Assembly: GCA_027186245.1 (NCBI GenBank)
Contig: CP114497.1
Span: 8,377,501 to 8,441,500, forward strand
Direction: 5' to 3'
DNA length: 64,000 bases
DNA from: Coriaria nepalensis
Taxonomy: Eukaryota; Streptophyta; Magnoliopsida; Cucurbitales; Coriariaceae
A model generated the notes under the pieces. That model was not told the DNA's origin. It worked only from the letters and a program-made list of their open reading frames with translations, and did no database searches. A program made the translations under genes and the position numbers. Position 1 is the first letter of the stretch. Each line of letters begins with the position of its first letter. Positions 51,501-64,000 of this stretch are shown one piece after another.

Positions 51501-54500
51501 TCATCAGCAGGGCAATGTTGACAAAGTGCTTTATCAGAGCCAGTAACATTCTTGTATGTGCCAGCTGGACATTCCTGGAAAATAAATATTAGTACGTATA
51601 GTTCAAGAAGAAAGGGAGAGGAAGCTCCAACTAGCTCAAATATGATTGAGTGACTGTGACAAGTAACATCCAAATTGACGTAGTAAAATAAAGTTATCAA
51701 CTAAAGACCCTCAAATAATATTTTGTAAAATGTATTCCATAAGCAAGACCTCACCCTCCACAACCCTACAATTTGAAGCTCCAACTAGCTAAACTGGAAT
51801 CGAGCAATTATGACCAAATAAAATCCAGATTGGCTTAGTCAAAATAAAGTTATCAACTAATGCCCCTGCCCCTGAATAACAAATTATATCAAATGTATTC
51901 CGCAGGAATTGACAATTTAGAGTTGACAAGCGGTATTTTTTCCTAGTTCCTTTTTTTTTTCTTCTTTTTTTTGGGGGGCGTGGTGTGTGGATGGGTGGGT
52001 TAGGGTAGAGGAAGGGAGTTGAAAAAATTATCAACATAAAGCTGAAAATACGTCATCTCAAAAAACCTAGAAACCTACCTCACAGAATATCCCGTAGAGC
52101 CCTTTGGGGCAAGCTTTCCCAGTCAGTGTCCCATTTCCTCCAGCGCGACCCTGATTCCCACCCAGCCCTCCCCTATCATGGTCAACATTAAGATGTTAAT
52201 GGTGACACCAAAGATATAAGCACATCAATGAGAAACAAAATTGTTCCTTGAACAAGCTAAATTTCCAATTCCAAAATTTGCAATGGAAAAAAAAAAAAAA
52301 AACCAATCAAGTAGGTAGTTAACAATCCAGTGAGATGCTGGAAATCTTAAATTTACATGCTAAACATCCTTCGCCCATGTAATGGTAGTGTGGCTTTGTT
52401 TTTTTTTTTTTTTTTCCCTTTTTCCCACAGCCTATGATGGTATGCAACATTGTGAACATTCAATAACATATTAACACATTTCACTCTGCAACCAATAACA
52501 CATTAATTATCAAGGAGTTTACCTCGTAGAGTAGTTATAGGTTCAACACATAGAGTATTGTTAATTCTAAAAACTGGAAGGCATGTACTGACATATTTCT
52601 CTAGTTTGGAGCCTTTTTCTATGCCACTACTAGATATGTAGTTTTTTATCCCCTTTTTTTCTTAACCCCACTGCCCATGCGGAGTCTTTTCAACTGGTGG
52701 AATTATTAAAGACCCCCAATTAAAATTGTACTTTCCACATGTTCTCTTTTGGACCGCTAGAACACACGACAATTGCCAACATTATTAGCATCTGAAATTT
52801 CTAGAAACTCAATACAAATTGCGCTCAAGCATTACTTTGTTCCTTCCGCTAGTGCTTGTTCCAAAGTTCAGAACTAATATGACATGACACACATTAACAA
52901 ATGTAGGTAGTGACCCTACGATGCATGAAGCACAGATAATCGTCTATTACTAAAAGGTCAGTTCATGACACGCTTTAATAAAAATGCCTATATCATCACA
53001 AAATTATCATATAAAACAAAGAACAACACTACAGGAGAATGCCAAATTGGAAAAACAAGATGATGCACTAACCTTGTACAAATACTTCCTTTCACACGAG
53101 CAATGGGCTGGTACACATCTCCTGTGGGTATATCTGACCAATCAAAGTGAATCCTTCCGCCACCGCCTCCGCCACCACCATTTGCACCACCATGTCCTCC
53201 AGCACTTGAAAGAATAGAGGACTCACCAAGAGCCAACGTCCGCAGAAACAAAAGTATACTACCACCAGATGCACCCCCTCGACCTCCAATGGAACCTCTT
53301 AGGACTAAATATTTTCCATCTCCACTGGTTCCATCAAAACTTTCTCCATCAGTTCTCACAGAGCCTTCTATAGACAAACTCGACAGTGGTTGTGCTGATG
53401 AACCCATTACTGTCCATATTAATATAATACAAGACATGAGGAGAATGTATAAGGCAAATTTGAGGTATTAGCAGAGTCACAAACATAGCCAGCTACTTGC
53501 ATGCATTATTAGTTAGCTAATATAGTTACTAAGTTCTGGAAGTATTCCTTGAGCAAAACTTGGCACCCCTTCTTTATTATTATTTTTTTTCTTGTTGCTT
53601 GGGTGGGTAAAGGAGAGAGAAATATAAGGTTGGTAAATGAACCATCAAACCCACATTCAATCTTGCTTGTGTAAAATCCTCATAAATATATAACTAATTA
53701 AAAACTGTTCAAAGCATGTCCAAAAATATGAGCTTACCGATAATACCGCCACCAGACGTTGATCCAGCCAAACTGTCATCTCCATTTCCACTACCAAGTT
53801 CGCAAGGTAAATCTGCATTCCCATAAGAGATACCTCCCTTAACACAAGTGCCGTTATAACACCCATCCCCACCTCTTCCACCATGGCCACCACCACTGCC
53901 AATTCCATTATTCAAGACATGTCCTCTGCCCACACCACCCGTGCAACCTGTAGGGTGCCAAATTTTCAGTTTTGCCAAACTGTATGATCTTTTTTCCAAA
54001 AACTTCATTAGTATTATGTTATATGCTCTTGAAAATGGGAAAACGGATGATAGGATGCTCATCAAAACATTTAAACCATTTTAGATTTGCAGAAATGTGT
54101 GTATTGACCACGATTGGGGGGAAAAGGGACCCATGCAAACACACAATCATAATAACTGCCAAGTAGAGAGGTAAGAAATAGAACAATCTACAGGGAAAGG
54201 GAGGGCATACCCATCCCAGATGCAGTTATTGTTCCAGAAGTCTGGACGACAATATTTCTTGCCCTGTGGAAATGAACAACTGAACCTTTTATAAGGCCTT
54301 CAACACTGAGATCTTCAACTCGACATATCTGAAGAAATGAACTAAAACAACTATTACATAAATCCACATCTAAACCCCAATGACTCTGCTACACCACTCA
54401 ATCCAATAAGCACCTGAAGGGTGAAAGAGAGAGACGAGTTCACATTGCAATCTTCTGGAGGATTAAGTAATTCGATTGGACAATCTTGGTTCTCACAGTA

Positions 54501-57474
54501 CAGCCTAGGCGTTCTACCAAACATGAAAATCAAGATTTTAGCTCAATGAAAAGTATACATGAATGTTTATCCAAAACATGAGACAGCCACAGTCAAACTT
54601 ACACAGCATCAGCTGCTGAATCCTCTAAGGGACCACGCAAAATAGACCCAGGCCCAACCTGAGAGAGACAGAGAGTGGACCAAATGTTACTCCATAAAAC
54701 TTCCAACCAGATGGATGTTAATCAATTTATACAATGACAATCACTCACATGAACACTGTAGAATAGTGATAAAACCAGACGTTGCGCTTCAATCGAATCT
54801 CCAGTTCCTGATAAGTTTAATAAGCCTTGCCCATGCACTCCCAGGTTTGCATTAGAATGTATGATAGATGATTCCTGTTGGGGGGGAGGAAAAAAAAAAG
54901 AAGACGTCAAACTTGGAGATGTCGCAAGCAACATGCTAAAAGACGCAAAAGTATGGAGAGAAATACTACCCTAAGAACAATTAAATTGCTAGCCTCAAGC
55001 AATGATGTTGCAACAGATGAATCACCACCGCCATCTATGAGCAATTTGGAATTCCACATCAAAAAAATTTTTACAGACATGCGCAAGGCTCCATACACCT
55101 GAAATGCACACCCAGTACTCTCACATCATATAACAACCAATATCAAATGGTATAGCACAAGCGGAGATAATATATCGAGTTCCAAACACCAGTACACTTA
55201 AATGGAAGAGAATTGTTTACTCAATATGATTATCTATACTTGATGTTAGAGAAACAACATCAGAGCTGATACCATTACAAGGTCTAAGAAATGTTCAAGT
55301 AATTTGACAAATCTCAACTAAAATATAGGACCACAGGAGTAAAAGAGGAGCATACCTTAATTTCGGAGTCGCTCATTAGGAGCTCTTCCGCCAATAACTC
55401 AAACTCTGATGATGCATAGTGTGCTAGCCCAAAACTCAACATTCCACCAGATAAGAGACTGATTTGTCCTTGTACCTAACAAAGGATATCAAGACTATAT
55501 TATTGACTAAATTTGTGTTGCGGAGTGTAACTAATGCATAGACACGAAGATCTTTGTCATCATAGTTATAAACACAAACCTGAACACGACTCCATAGTAA
55601 AGGTACAGTAGCCCTCGCATTATTCTGAATATAAACATTGGTCATGAGAGGCTGATTAGGGAATTCTAGAAGCAGAGTGTCTGTATCCGTTGTCCTGTTA
55701 TGATTGCTAATTATAAGGCTTCGAGGAACAGTATCATAAAAAGTACCAGCAGCACCAGCATTTTTCGGACAGGTAAAACTGCTTCCCCCTGAAATAAAAT
55801 GAAAGCAAAGGAATGATGGAGGGCCCACAAATTCAGAAGTTAAATAGCAGCACAATGTTTTAATAAGGAAAAAAAGAGCACAACACATTTTTTCACAACA
55901 ATACAGGAAATTCAGTACACTAACAATCTATAAATAGTGGGGAAGCACATTACTATATAGATGACAAAATAAGTGACCCAACGAAGCCTTCACCCCAGAA
56001 AGGGCAGGAAGATGGTTTTCCATTTTAGAATAAAGAACCTAATTGAGGAAACCGGAAAAGGGGATCATCCACCAGCCAATGCTTAAGTAAAAAAAGAAAA
56101 ATCCACACTAGAAACTGATGAGCTGATTGAACATCTAAAAAAAAGTGACAAAAGAGTCCTTACCATGAACAAAAACTTCTGGGTCATCATGTCTGCTGAA
56201 AACATCGAGTGAGACTCTTCCACCACCACCACCAGCATATCCATTACCCCCACAGGCACTTATCCTGCCAGTACCTGTCCTGCTCTTGACAAGAAAAATC
56301 ATCTCATTAATAAGACGCAAAAACAAAGTATCTGCCATAATAACGAAATGTGCATACATAAACAAAACTTTAATAAAATGTTATCACAATCTTCTTATGT
56401 CCCTATAAAATCTATTTTCTCATGTATTCCAAACTAGAAACTCTATGGTGACAAGAAGTTTGGTCTCTTTTCCCTTCCAAGCTACTCTCAAAATTTAAAA
56501 CTGATACAAATACATCATTCCCCTCTTTAACATATCATTCCTGTCTTTAACATGTATAATCTCTTCACCATCAACAAAAAGTTAACTCAAACACTGCAGT
56601 AAACACTGATAAAAAAAAATTGGACAGAAGGAGAGAGATAGATTACTTACATTTTGTGAGCAATGATGTAAATGCTTCCACCTGACCCACCTCCACCTTT
56701 TGTTCCTCCACCACCTCCATCAACAAGTACATTCCCATCCACCACAAGAAGATTCTCAATCACCATCTTCACCCTCCCACCGCCCAATCCTCCATAATCC
56801 ACCTCCCTACTTGTCGTCCCACCTCTGCTCCCATAACTACAAGGTTTCTGTAGCGACGACCAGGAATATGCATCACCGCCCCAAACATCCTCGGGAAGCT
56901 TACTCGAGTCGGTCAAACAGCATGCGCCCCTTCCCCCATGGCCCCCACCAGCCCCGTCTATCCCTTGCGGGGTCCCACTAGTCTGAGGTGGAGGATTACC
57001 AGCTAACGCCGTCGTGTTAATCAAAGACCCGTTGAGAAAGCTTGCATTATATGCCACCAATTCAAAACCTCCGGTCACAATAGACGAGTCATTGCCTAAG
57101 CTAAAGTTTCCAGTAATGTTAATGGTCAACGAACAGCCTGAACTTGGACAGCTAAACCTCACCCCAGGTAGGATAAAAAAATTGCCCTTCCCTGCTATAT
57201 ACACGCCTCGGGTGAGGTTCAAGTCGTTGACTATCTGACACGTGGTGTCCAGGGATCCGACGCCGTCGAGATCATCGGTGCAGGAGACAGACGGAGGATG
57301 CGGCGGAGGCGGAGGCGGTGCCGGAGGCGAGTAATCCTGATGAAAGATACCGTTGATATCGAGCGAGGAACCATCATCTACTGTTGATGATAGAACGAAG
57401 TGAGGCTTCGTCGAAAGAACCACGAGAGCGTAGAAAATGGCGGCGTGGAAAATGCGAGAGCGAAATCGAGCCAT
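48549..57474 (-). CDS. Large glycine-rich membrane protein (At4g32920/At5g11700 family)
   Basis: About 22 coding exons across 8.9 kb encode roughly 1,400 aa. Exon 1 (57474-56651) has a signal peptide, a Pro-rich stretch and Gly-rich segments such as DGAGGGHGGRGACC. Further exons include 56279-56164, 55788-55580, 55475-55356, 55098-54970, 54874-54749, 54658 to about 54602, about 53408-53072 (GGANGGGGGGGGRIHFDW) and 52173-52081 (CPKGLYGIFCE). Then come a Cys-rich segment (CPAGTYKNVTG, about 51576), a first membrane helix (PWLFGLLLIGLLILLALVL, about 51150) and a C-terminal multi-helix part (LLLGDFSLVLLTLLQ, FPAGINALFSHGPRRS at about 49287-49043), ending FDLFWQSS. The extracellular Gly-rich N-half with a membrane C-half matches the Arabidopsis family. 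Its function is unknown to me. Confidence 0.9.
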
Positions 57475-58550
57475 TAACAGGCAGCGAAGTCATTAGATTA
57501 GAGGTTTAGGATTCCATTTCGGAGCCAATACCCTGTGCGATTGCAGGAAATGTAGCACAGAGAGCACCATGAGACAGATAATTACACGAATTACTGATAT
57601 TTTATATGATTTTGTTCACAATTTGAGAAAACACAGAAAACCCTAGAAAAATTCGTACTATTCGGGCAGACGGACTGAGGTTGAAGAAGGAACGAGAGAG
57701 AGAGAAGAGATGTTTCTTTAATTCCCGGGATATTGTCGAAACCTGATTGGTTTAATAGCTTGTAGGGTCTTCTTCCTTGTCTGACTTTTCTCGCTGCCAA
57801 CTAATAGTAAGAAAACACGTCAGCAGCGAGCGTAGGAACGAATGTGCTGGGATATTACGTGATGGTGAAGGCAGTATTCCCTGCCTGTTGCAATATGTAA
57901 AGAGCGTTAAAGTTAGAAAAGAAAAGCAACCGGACCCGAAGCAGCAAAACGACGCCGTGAGGGACTTGGTCGTGTGGACGACGTGTCGCTTATTGAATAG
58001 ATACTGGATGCAGGATGCTGGTACATCCAGTGGAGGAGCAGCGTTTGCACTGGCCCAAACATAAATTAAGTTGCGTCGTCCCCGTTAATTCGATTGGGCC
58101 AGCTAGATTGATCAACGGTTTAATAAACGGATTGGGCTTTATTTGCATTTTTTGGGCCTCAATTTTTACGCATGCTGATCCGTGAAGCAAGAGAACATAG
58201 TTCATTAAAGAGACGATCGACCAACAAGATTTAGCATAGTATTATTACAGAGCCAATCAGAGCATGAATCAATCAAAAATGACTGAAAAACTATCAACCA
58301 TCTCTTGTTTCCTAAATCCATTCTTGCTGTAACAGACTAGATTGAAAGGCACAAACATTGATATAGGAAATTACGAGATTGTGTGTCTGAAATTTTCGGA
58401 AAACCGGACGGTTCTGATCCCAACACAACATGAAAACAGATAGAATGATTCATAGCAGAAATCAAGGTAACTGGAAATACACCAAAAAAATATCAGAAGA
58501 TAGTGTAATGTAAAATTTCAAGCAGAATCAATAAAGAGCAGAAGCTAGAA
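57475..58550. other. Gap between glycine-rich gene and CAF1 pseudogene
   Basis: The first 260 bases are the leader and promoter of the glycine-rich gene. The open frames at 57777-58064 show no domain. Nothing else recognised. Confidence 0.6.
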
Positions 58551-59292
58551 TCAAATGAGGAACCATGTGAATTCATAAGGTATCAACAATTGTACAAAGA
58601 GCAAATTAACCGGAAAAGAAACATCATTGTCACATGCTATATAACTAATCGGAACGGAAGGTAAACAAACCGCCATGCTACAAGGAACGGGATTGCAGTA
58701 AACAAGTGAAGGAGGTGCGGGTAAGCATGGAAATCCCGAGTAGTAGTTTCGAGCCGGTATGGGCAGGAAAGGTAAAGGACAGTAGACTCCTTGTGGCGGT
58801 CCGAAAACAAACCTTCTTCTCACTGGCACATTTCTATGACCGATCAATCCATATAGAAACCCCTCGTATTGGCTCTCAGAAAATTGGAACTTCTGCTTCA
58901 TTCGTGAATGAGCGGTCGCCGTCAACAAACTATCGGATCCCGCTTGATTCACCCCACCACACCGTTCAACCCCCAATATTTTGGCCATTTTTTCGAACCC
59001 GAGTTCACCACCTCGAAGGCCGTCGCAGTAACGAGCCATAGCGCCTTCAAATCATATATCGAAAACCCAACCAACCAGTGTTACAAATTCTTGAGGTGAG
59101 AAACTTCGTAATTGTTTGCCATAATTGTTTGAAAGAGTAAGCCCAAGTTGTAGAATCTTCATGCCATTTACGTTGAACCGTAAATCTTCGAGGCGCTCCA
59201 AATCAGTAGTGGTTCTAACCGTGCGAAGAATTCTCTTTGACGAGCTCGTCGTCGACATTTTCAGCCCAAACCTTCTGAATGGAAGAATCCAT
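58551..59292 (-). pseudogene. CAF1-like CCR4-NOT deadenylase, internally deleted
   Basis: The start matches CAF1 (MDSSIQKVWAENVDDELV from 59292), hits a stop, then another frame gives TDLERLEDLRFNVNGMKILQ and LGLTLSNNYG. After a gap VFDI, YDLKAL and MARYCDGLRGGELGFEKMAK appear in three different frames, followed by NQAGSDSLLTATAHSRMKQK and YEGFLYGL. CAF1 is the DEDD-family mRNA deadenylase of the CCR4-NOT complex. Here the segment with the first catalytic residues (DTEFPG region) and the middle domain are missing, with at least three frame breaks. No introns are visible, but many plant CAF1 genes are intronless, so a retrocopy cannot be inferred. Some family genes also carry long, variable C-terminal tails, as in the last 70 residues here. 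Confidence 0.85.
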
Positions 59293-60043
59293 GATCGCTA
59301 GCGGGAAACTAAAAGTAACCCAAAAAATATCAAAATCGACGGCAGTGCTTCTTTAGATTATTAATGGAAGTTTGGATAGAAACACTTGCCTAACAGGCAA
59401 TCGATAGCCGCTGCAAGGAAGGGCACTAAAGTTTCCTAAATCTAAGCGTACTATTAGGTTTCCTAATTCTAACTGGACTACTTCTAACCTTTTAAGTTTA
59501 ACTTGAAAATCTATTCACCGGAGTTGGGACACTCTAGTTTAAGGCAACTAAGTCAAAGTCAACTATAATTCATCCTTTAATAGAGCAAAACAAAAAAGCA
59601 GAAACATAAAGCTGTACGACCGTCGTCTTGTCGGGTCGGTGCAGTTGGTCAAGTGCAAGGTTGAGATTTGATTTAAAGAAATAAAAGTTAATTTTATTTA
59701 TTCGATTTTATTAAATATTTTAAATAGTTTAATTATATATTAATATATTTAATTAAATTTTATTTTATTTTTTAAAATTAAATAGCGATTGTAAATTATA
59801 TTAAATCGTAACAACTCTAGATCGAAAATTTATTTCATTCACTTTGTCATGTCTCTGATTTTTATTATCATTTACTTATTAATCCAATTTAAGACATAAT
59901 TTAGCAAATTACCACCATAGCATCTACGAAATAACCAATAGACCCCCTACTGTTTTACGAAACTACCTTTTGACCCGTACTTTCATAAATGAGAACAAAG
60001 GACGGTTCGTTTTATAATTTCGACCGAAGAAAAGAAAGAAGGG
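59293..60043. other. AT-rich intergenic region
   Basis: No gene recognised. The left end is the former promoter of the CAF1 pseudogene. Confidence 0.5.
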
Positions 60044-60339
60044 TTAACAATTATTAACCCCAAAAGAATAGTCATATTAATTATAACCCCAAACTTTATA
60101 ATAACAACTCACAAAGGAATTTTTTGGGTCAAATGATACTTCTCTATGTTTATCGTCTCCTTCATTGATGCTCGACTGCTCGTCAAACAATTTTTTTTTT
60201 TTTGGCACAGAAAAGTGACCGAAAACATCTATTTTTGGATTTGAATTAGCAGCACTTAAATTTTGGGGGTTGGGAGTTGTTATTATAAGTTTTGGGGTCT
60301 TAGTTAGTATGACTATTCTTTTGGGGCTCAGATTGTTGG
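60044..60339. mobile_element. Inverted-repeat element, MITE-like
   Basis: Arms at 60044-60110 and 60274-60339 are near-perfect reverse complements of each other (shared words include CCCCAAAAGAATAGTCATA and ATAATAACAACTC), with a loop of about 160 bases. A 9-base word AAAGGACGG occurs on both sides, near 59996-60004 and 60347-60355, and could be a target-site duplication, although it does not abut the arms. Size and structure fit a miniature inverted-repeat transposable element; the family was not identified. Confidence 0.7.
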
Positions 60340-60810
60340 CTGAAGAAAGAAAGGACGGTGGTTGTATAAATGCCCTCTCACTCTCTCCTATTTTGGCATA
60401 CTATTCTCACTCCTCAACTACTACTCATTTAATCATCTTCCTCGTCTTACCACCATTTTTCCCTCTCCAAAAGCTCTGAATCACTGCTGAAAAGGTACCC
60501 TTCTTTCCCTTGATCAAATCTCTATTATGATTTTGTTCTTCTCAATCATCTATACCATGACTTTTTAATTATTTTTATTATTTTTTATTATTTTTTATTA
60601 TTTCTTTACTTTTTTTGTATTTCTTTAATTATTTTTTTTTGGTTTGCTATGAATCTGGAAGGCGAATTGGTAGGCGGTTTATATTTAGTTATTTACACTA
60701 ATTAATTGCTATTTAGTTCAATTCTTGAGGAAAGAAATATGAACTCATATTTTTCAGGTTTTGTGGCTGAAAATTGATTACTGTATTGAAGTGAAGTATA
60801 TGTGGAGAAA

Positions 60811-61296
60811 ATGCTGAAGCAATCAGCAACAAGTAGAAACCAAAGGCCAAAATCATTCAAAGTAAATCACGTGCTTCAAATATGTTTGTTACTTGCCATT
60901 TCCGTTTGGGTTATTAACCAAATCAGGCATTATCACAAGAAATCACCACCACTTGAGGACACAGCCACTTCCTTATCCTGGTTGCGGTTACAATTAGAGG
61001 CCGATCAAAATGGACCAAAAGTCGTCAAACTCGGGAGGAAGGGACTCGATCCGAGGATCGAGGAAGAAGAAGAAGAAGAAGAAGAAGAGGTGGAGGGGAT
61101 TAATGAGAGTAACGCGGAAGAGAATATTATCGAGGAACAATCTGAGGATGTAATGATCGATGGTGACGATCGGAAAGACGGAGAAGATGGAAATGAGGGG
61201 AATGGGATTGAGGAGTTTAGCTTAGTAGAAGATGATGTGAAAGAAGAGGAAGAGGATGAAGATAAGTTGAAGAGAGAAGTGGATGTTTTGAGATAA
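60811..61296 (+). CDS. Small acidic single-pass membrane protein, unknown function
   Basis: An intronless coding region of 161 aa from the ATG at 60811. The N-terminus is basic (SRNQRPKSFKVNHVL), followed by a hydrophobic segment at about residues 22-38 (LQICLLLAISVWVINQI) and then a long, highly acidic tail, including a run of about ten Glu encoded by GAA repeats (about 61066-61090). The pattern of short basic head, ICLLL membrane segment and acidic tail is shared by a plant family of unknown role. It probably sits in an internal or plasma membrane with the acidic tail on one side. An untranslated 5' intron ending near 60757 is likely. The family members I recall are longer, so this may be a shortened copy. 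Confidence 0.75.
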   Translation: MLKQSATSRNQRPKSFKVNHVLQICLLLAISVWVINQIRHYHKKSPPLEDTATSLSWLRLQLEADQNGPKVVKLGRKGLDPRIEEEEEEEEEEVEGINESNAEENIIEEQSEDVMIDGDDRKDGEDGNEGNGIEEFSLVEDDVKEEEEDEDKLKREVDVLR

Positions 61297-62564
61297 AAAT
61301 TTCAATGGGGATAGGATCCTTCAATTACTATTGATTAAGATAATTGTTCATAAGATTGAACAAAATTTGTGCATCGTATTCGTCAAAAAATTACCCAAGC
61401 TTGTTATGTTGTAGCATAAGTTGGATTGGGCATTATCAGAATTTTTTTTTTTTTTTTTTTCATCAGTATCACGAAGTTGAAGGTGAATATCCAAACCGGT
61501 CTTCGGCCATCTCCGCCATCGTCTTCCATCTCTACAAATCGTCTTACACCATCTCATCCATCCATGGATTCGAAGCCTCAAACGGAGAATTTAATAAGAA
61601 AAGGAGTAATCCATTTACAACACTCAACACAGGCATATCCTGCTGTGAACATACTCCAGTGTGTACCCTGCGAGTGGACATTAGGTTTCTTTTACATCAA
61701 TCCTTTTAACCAAATCATAAGATCTAATAAACATTAATCACATAGCGAAGCAGCCCATACCATCCACAAAATACAACAGTTCCACTTCTTCATAACACAA
61801 CAATCCATCTCTGAAATCCCATGTATTTATCATACCTAAGAAACACTAGCACTTAAACCAAAGAGAGAGTAGTTACATGAAGTCCAAAGATAACAATTTT
61901 CTAATCAATCCTTGAAGATATTTAAATCCATGTTAATACGAAATGCCAAAATATTAAAATAGATCAATAAATCAGTTCAATTTTAGTCAATCTTACGTTT
62001 TGGTTAAACAATACAAAATCATTCTTAGGGTTTTCCCAACTTATTGAAGAGAACAAAACTAGCAAAATGAAAGTGTACTTCAATCCGTTTTCTTCAGAAA
62101 ATATTTTCAATGAAGATAAGAACCTACTTGGTTTCTCCGACTTCGAACATCTATTGCGAAACAGTTAATTTTGCAGATTTGCAATGTCACATGGGCTTTG
62201 AATACTCGTGGGTCGTGCCCAGGCCCAAGTGCCCAACGATTCCCTCTCTCACCATATCCTTAGCATATACTATAATAGTAAAAGATTATAAATTGATGAA
62301 ATGTTAATTACAAAGCTTAATTAGGTCAATAATATCAAAAGATTCTCAAACTACAACACACAAAGCCACACAAGTAAGAAAAACAAAGCGTGCCCTGTCT
62401 AGTAGTCTGTCTTATCCTCCTCTCTCACATTCTGTACAGAAGCCCATCAACCATCAATAAAAAGTGAAAACATTTGTTAGTTAAAACAGTAAAACAAAGA
62501 CAAGACAAAACAAAACGTTTCTCTCACTCAGACGGAATAAAAAACTCCATTAAAATTAGTGAGG
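61297..62564. other. Gap between convergent genes
   Basis: 3' flank of the acidic membrane protein and 3' untranslated region of the DUF1005 gene. A T-run lies at about 61442-61460. No gene recognised. Confidence 0.6.
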
Positions 62565-64000
62565 TCAGCAAAGCGAATCCAACGGCTGGCATAGCTCCTT
62601 CCTTAGCCGATGAGAGAAAAGCTGACAAGCGTCCATACTAAGATCAACTGCTGCAGCTAAAGCGACAAAAGCTGCCGCATCCTCCGTGCAGGTCACGTGC
62701 GGGACACTAACCTCCACCGTGGGTTTACTGCACTTGCCCTCTCCTTCCACATGGGCCGACATCACAAACCCTCGGTAAGCGCAGTAGGGCCACAAGCCGT
62801 TTCCGAAATCACCACTTCCTCTCGGACTGCAAGCCGGTGAAGCCGACTTAGCCGGCGTGGCTCGCCCGCTCGAGTTCTGAGCCATGTCGATGAGAAACTT
62901 CCCGCCTTTGTTCGAGCTCAGAGTTGACTCGGCGAGTACAATGCTGGCAGCGTTCATGCCGCCGTTCGTATCGGGGATGATTTCAAACCGGTAGCCGAGT
63001 CCATCGGAGCCGCCGCGTTCGCGCCAGGCCTCGAGCCGACCCCATGGCTTCCAGGTGCCGTCGCCTGGACGGAGGATTAGCCACGAACCCGGAGTGGACC
63101 TGCTTACTCTGTCTGAACCGGGTGAAGCAACGAACGGCGTCACCATGGAAGCAGCAGCGACAGGTGAACCGGAAAGATCGTGGACCGTGATTGACCAACC
63201 CTTTCGTTCTCTGACGGTTCGTTCTCTTTCATTTCCGAACGAACTTACCCATCTCGAACCGCTCGTCTCAGTCGGAAACGATCTGTAAAAATTCAAAGTC
63301 CAGGGTAAAATCCATCAGATTAAATGAGAATTGCAGAATGAAATTTCGTCGTCTTTCCTTGGAATTAACAGCAAATCCAAACTCTTATGCGATGAATTGT
63401 AAACCTAAATTTCAAATTTCAAACCATATAAACAGAGAATCAGTAAGGGAAGTGCGACTACTCACAATGATCTTTGAGTTCGATCTGCAGTTCTGAAGCT
63501 GAATTTGCAGGTAAAGACTGGCTGTCTAATGTTGCCTTGGATCTGGAAAACTTGCGGACTACATTCAGGCTCGCCGTCGAATTGGAACACGAATCTCGGA
63601 TTAGGTTCGGCTTTGACATTCAAATGAAATTGCGCACAAGAAGAGGAATCCTTGCCTTCTTTTCCGATCGAAATCCATCCATTGTGAAAAACTGAAGCTC
63701 TAGAATCAGTTCCAGCCAGATCCAACGGTACCGTAACTTTCCCCAAGAGCCTCCCGGAATTAAGACCGCAGGTCGTACCTCTCCTCCCACTATAGATCGT
63801 GATCTTCAAGATAGGCTTCCCGACGAAGATGGATTTTCGGTCAAGCTTCTCGACATCTGACTTGCTTAGGTGAAAAGTGGCGGCAACAGCGAGAGACTGC
63901 CCGTCCGTGGACTGATTATTCTCCGTCGCAATGAACGGAACTACAGCCGTCTGGAGAGGAAAGTTCTTAAGCTTAATCTTGCAGAAACATGGAGACGAAG
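62565..64000 (-). CDS. DUF1005 family protein, 5' end outside window
   Basis: Two exons are visible: 63466 to beyond 64000 and 63282-62565, joined within a Leu codon; the start lies beyond the right edge. Family landmarks: SPCFCKIKLKNFPLQTAVVP, FHLSKSDVEKLDRKSIF, CAQFHLNVKAEPNPRFVFQF, GEPECSPQVFQIQGNIRQPV, KGWSITVHDLSGSPVAAASM, GSWLILRPGDGTWKPWGRL and the C-terminal CTEDAAAFVALAAAVDLSMD. These match the plant-specific DUF1005 group (Arabidopsis At1g10020, At4g29310 and the ASG1 branch, the last linked to abiotic stress). The biochemical role is unknown. Confidence 0.93.

Noticed and set aside
57777..58064. 95-codon plus-strand frame beyond the glycine-rich gene
   Set aside because: No domain and no conserved motif; it sits where the promoter of the minus-strand gene is expected.

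Overview
This is nuclear DNA of a eudicot flowering plant. It has AT-rich intergenic DNA, many short GT-AG introns, poly(A)/poly(T) and (CT)n/(GA)n tracts, and gene families typical of land plants: a plant class-A GATA factor, an NFD6-like protein, ENOD93, a plant Aurora kinase, an LRR-XI receptor kinase and a DUF1005 protein. The species cannot be named from the sequence alone.

Layout. 1-15 kb: a TMX2-like thioredoxin-fold membrane protein (-), a GATA factor (+) and a small NFD6-like mitochondrial protein (-), separated by long AT-rich gaps. 15.5-34 kb: cytosolic NADP-malic enzyme (+, 16 coding exons), a decayed cereblon gene (-), organellar tryptophanyl-tRNA synthetase (+, 15 exons) and an LRR receptor kinase (+). 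34-41 kb: nuclear poly(A) polymerase (-) and ENOD93 (-). 41-45.5 kb: a low-gene stretch with two hAT-transposon remnants and a poly-G-bracketed duplicate of the Aurora 3' end. 45.7-57.5 kb: Aurora kinase (-, 294 aa) and a very large glycine-rich membrane protein (-, about 22 exons). 57.5-64 kb: a broken CAF1-like deadenylase (-), an inverted-repeat (MITE-like) element, a small acidic membrane protein (+) and a DUF1005 gene (-) cut by the window edge.

The genes do not form an operon or a pathway. What links them is conserved order. From memory, Arabidopsis relatives of many of them lie close together in three places: chromosome 2 (cereblon, Trp-tRNA synthetase, PAPS2, AUR2), chromosome 4 (AUR1, PAPS4, GATA9, the glycine-rich protein) and chromosome 5 (GATA12, NADP-ME3, the LRR kinase, ENOD93). 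The window looks like a relatively unrearranged ancestral block.

The most unusual points are: a cereblon locus still in its ancestral place but carrying stops, frameshifts, a lost zinc cysteine and an inverted duplication of its first coding exon; a deadenylase pseudogene lacking its catalytic middle; a GC-AG intron in poly(A) polymerase that is required to keep frame; and the partial Aurora copy between two poly-G runs. No novel defence or mobile system was found. Exon coordinates were derived by hand and most were checked by length and reading frame.
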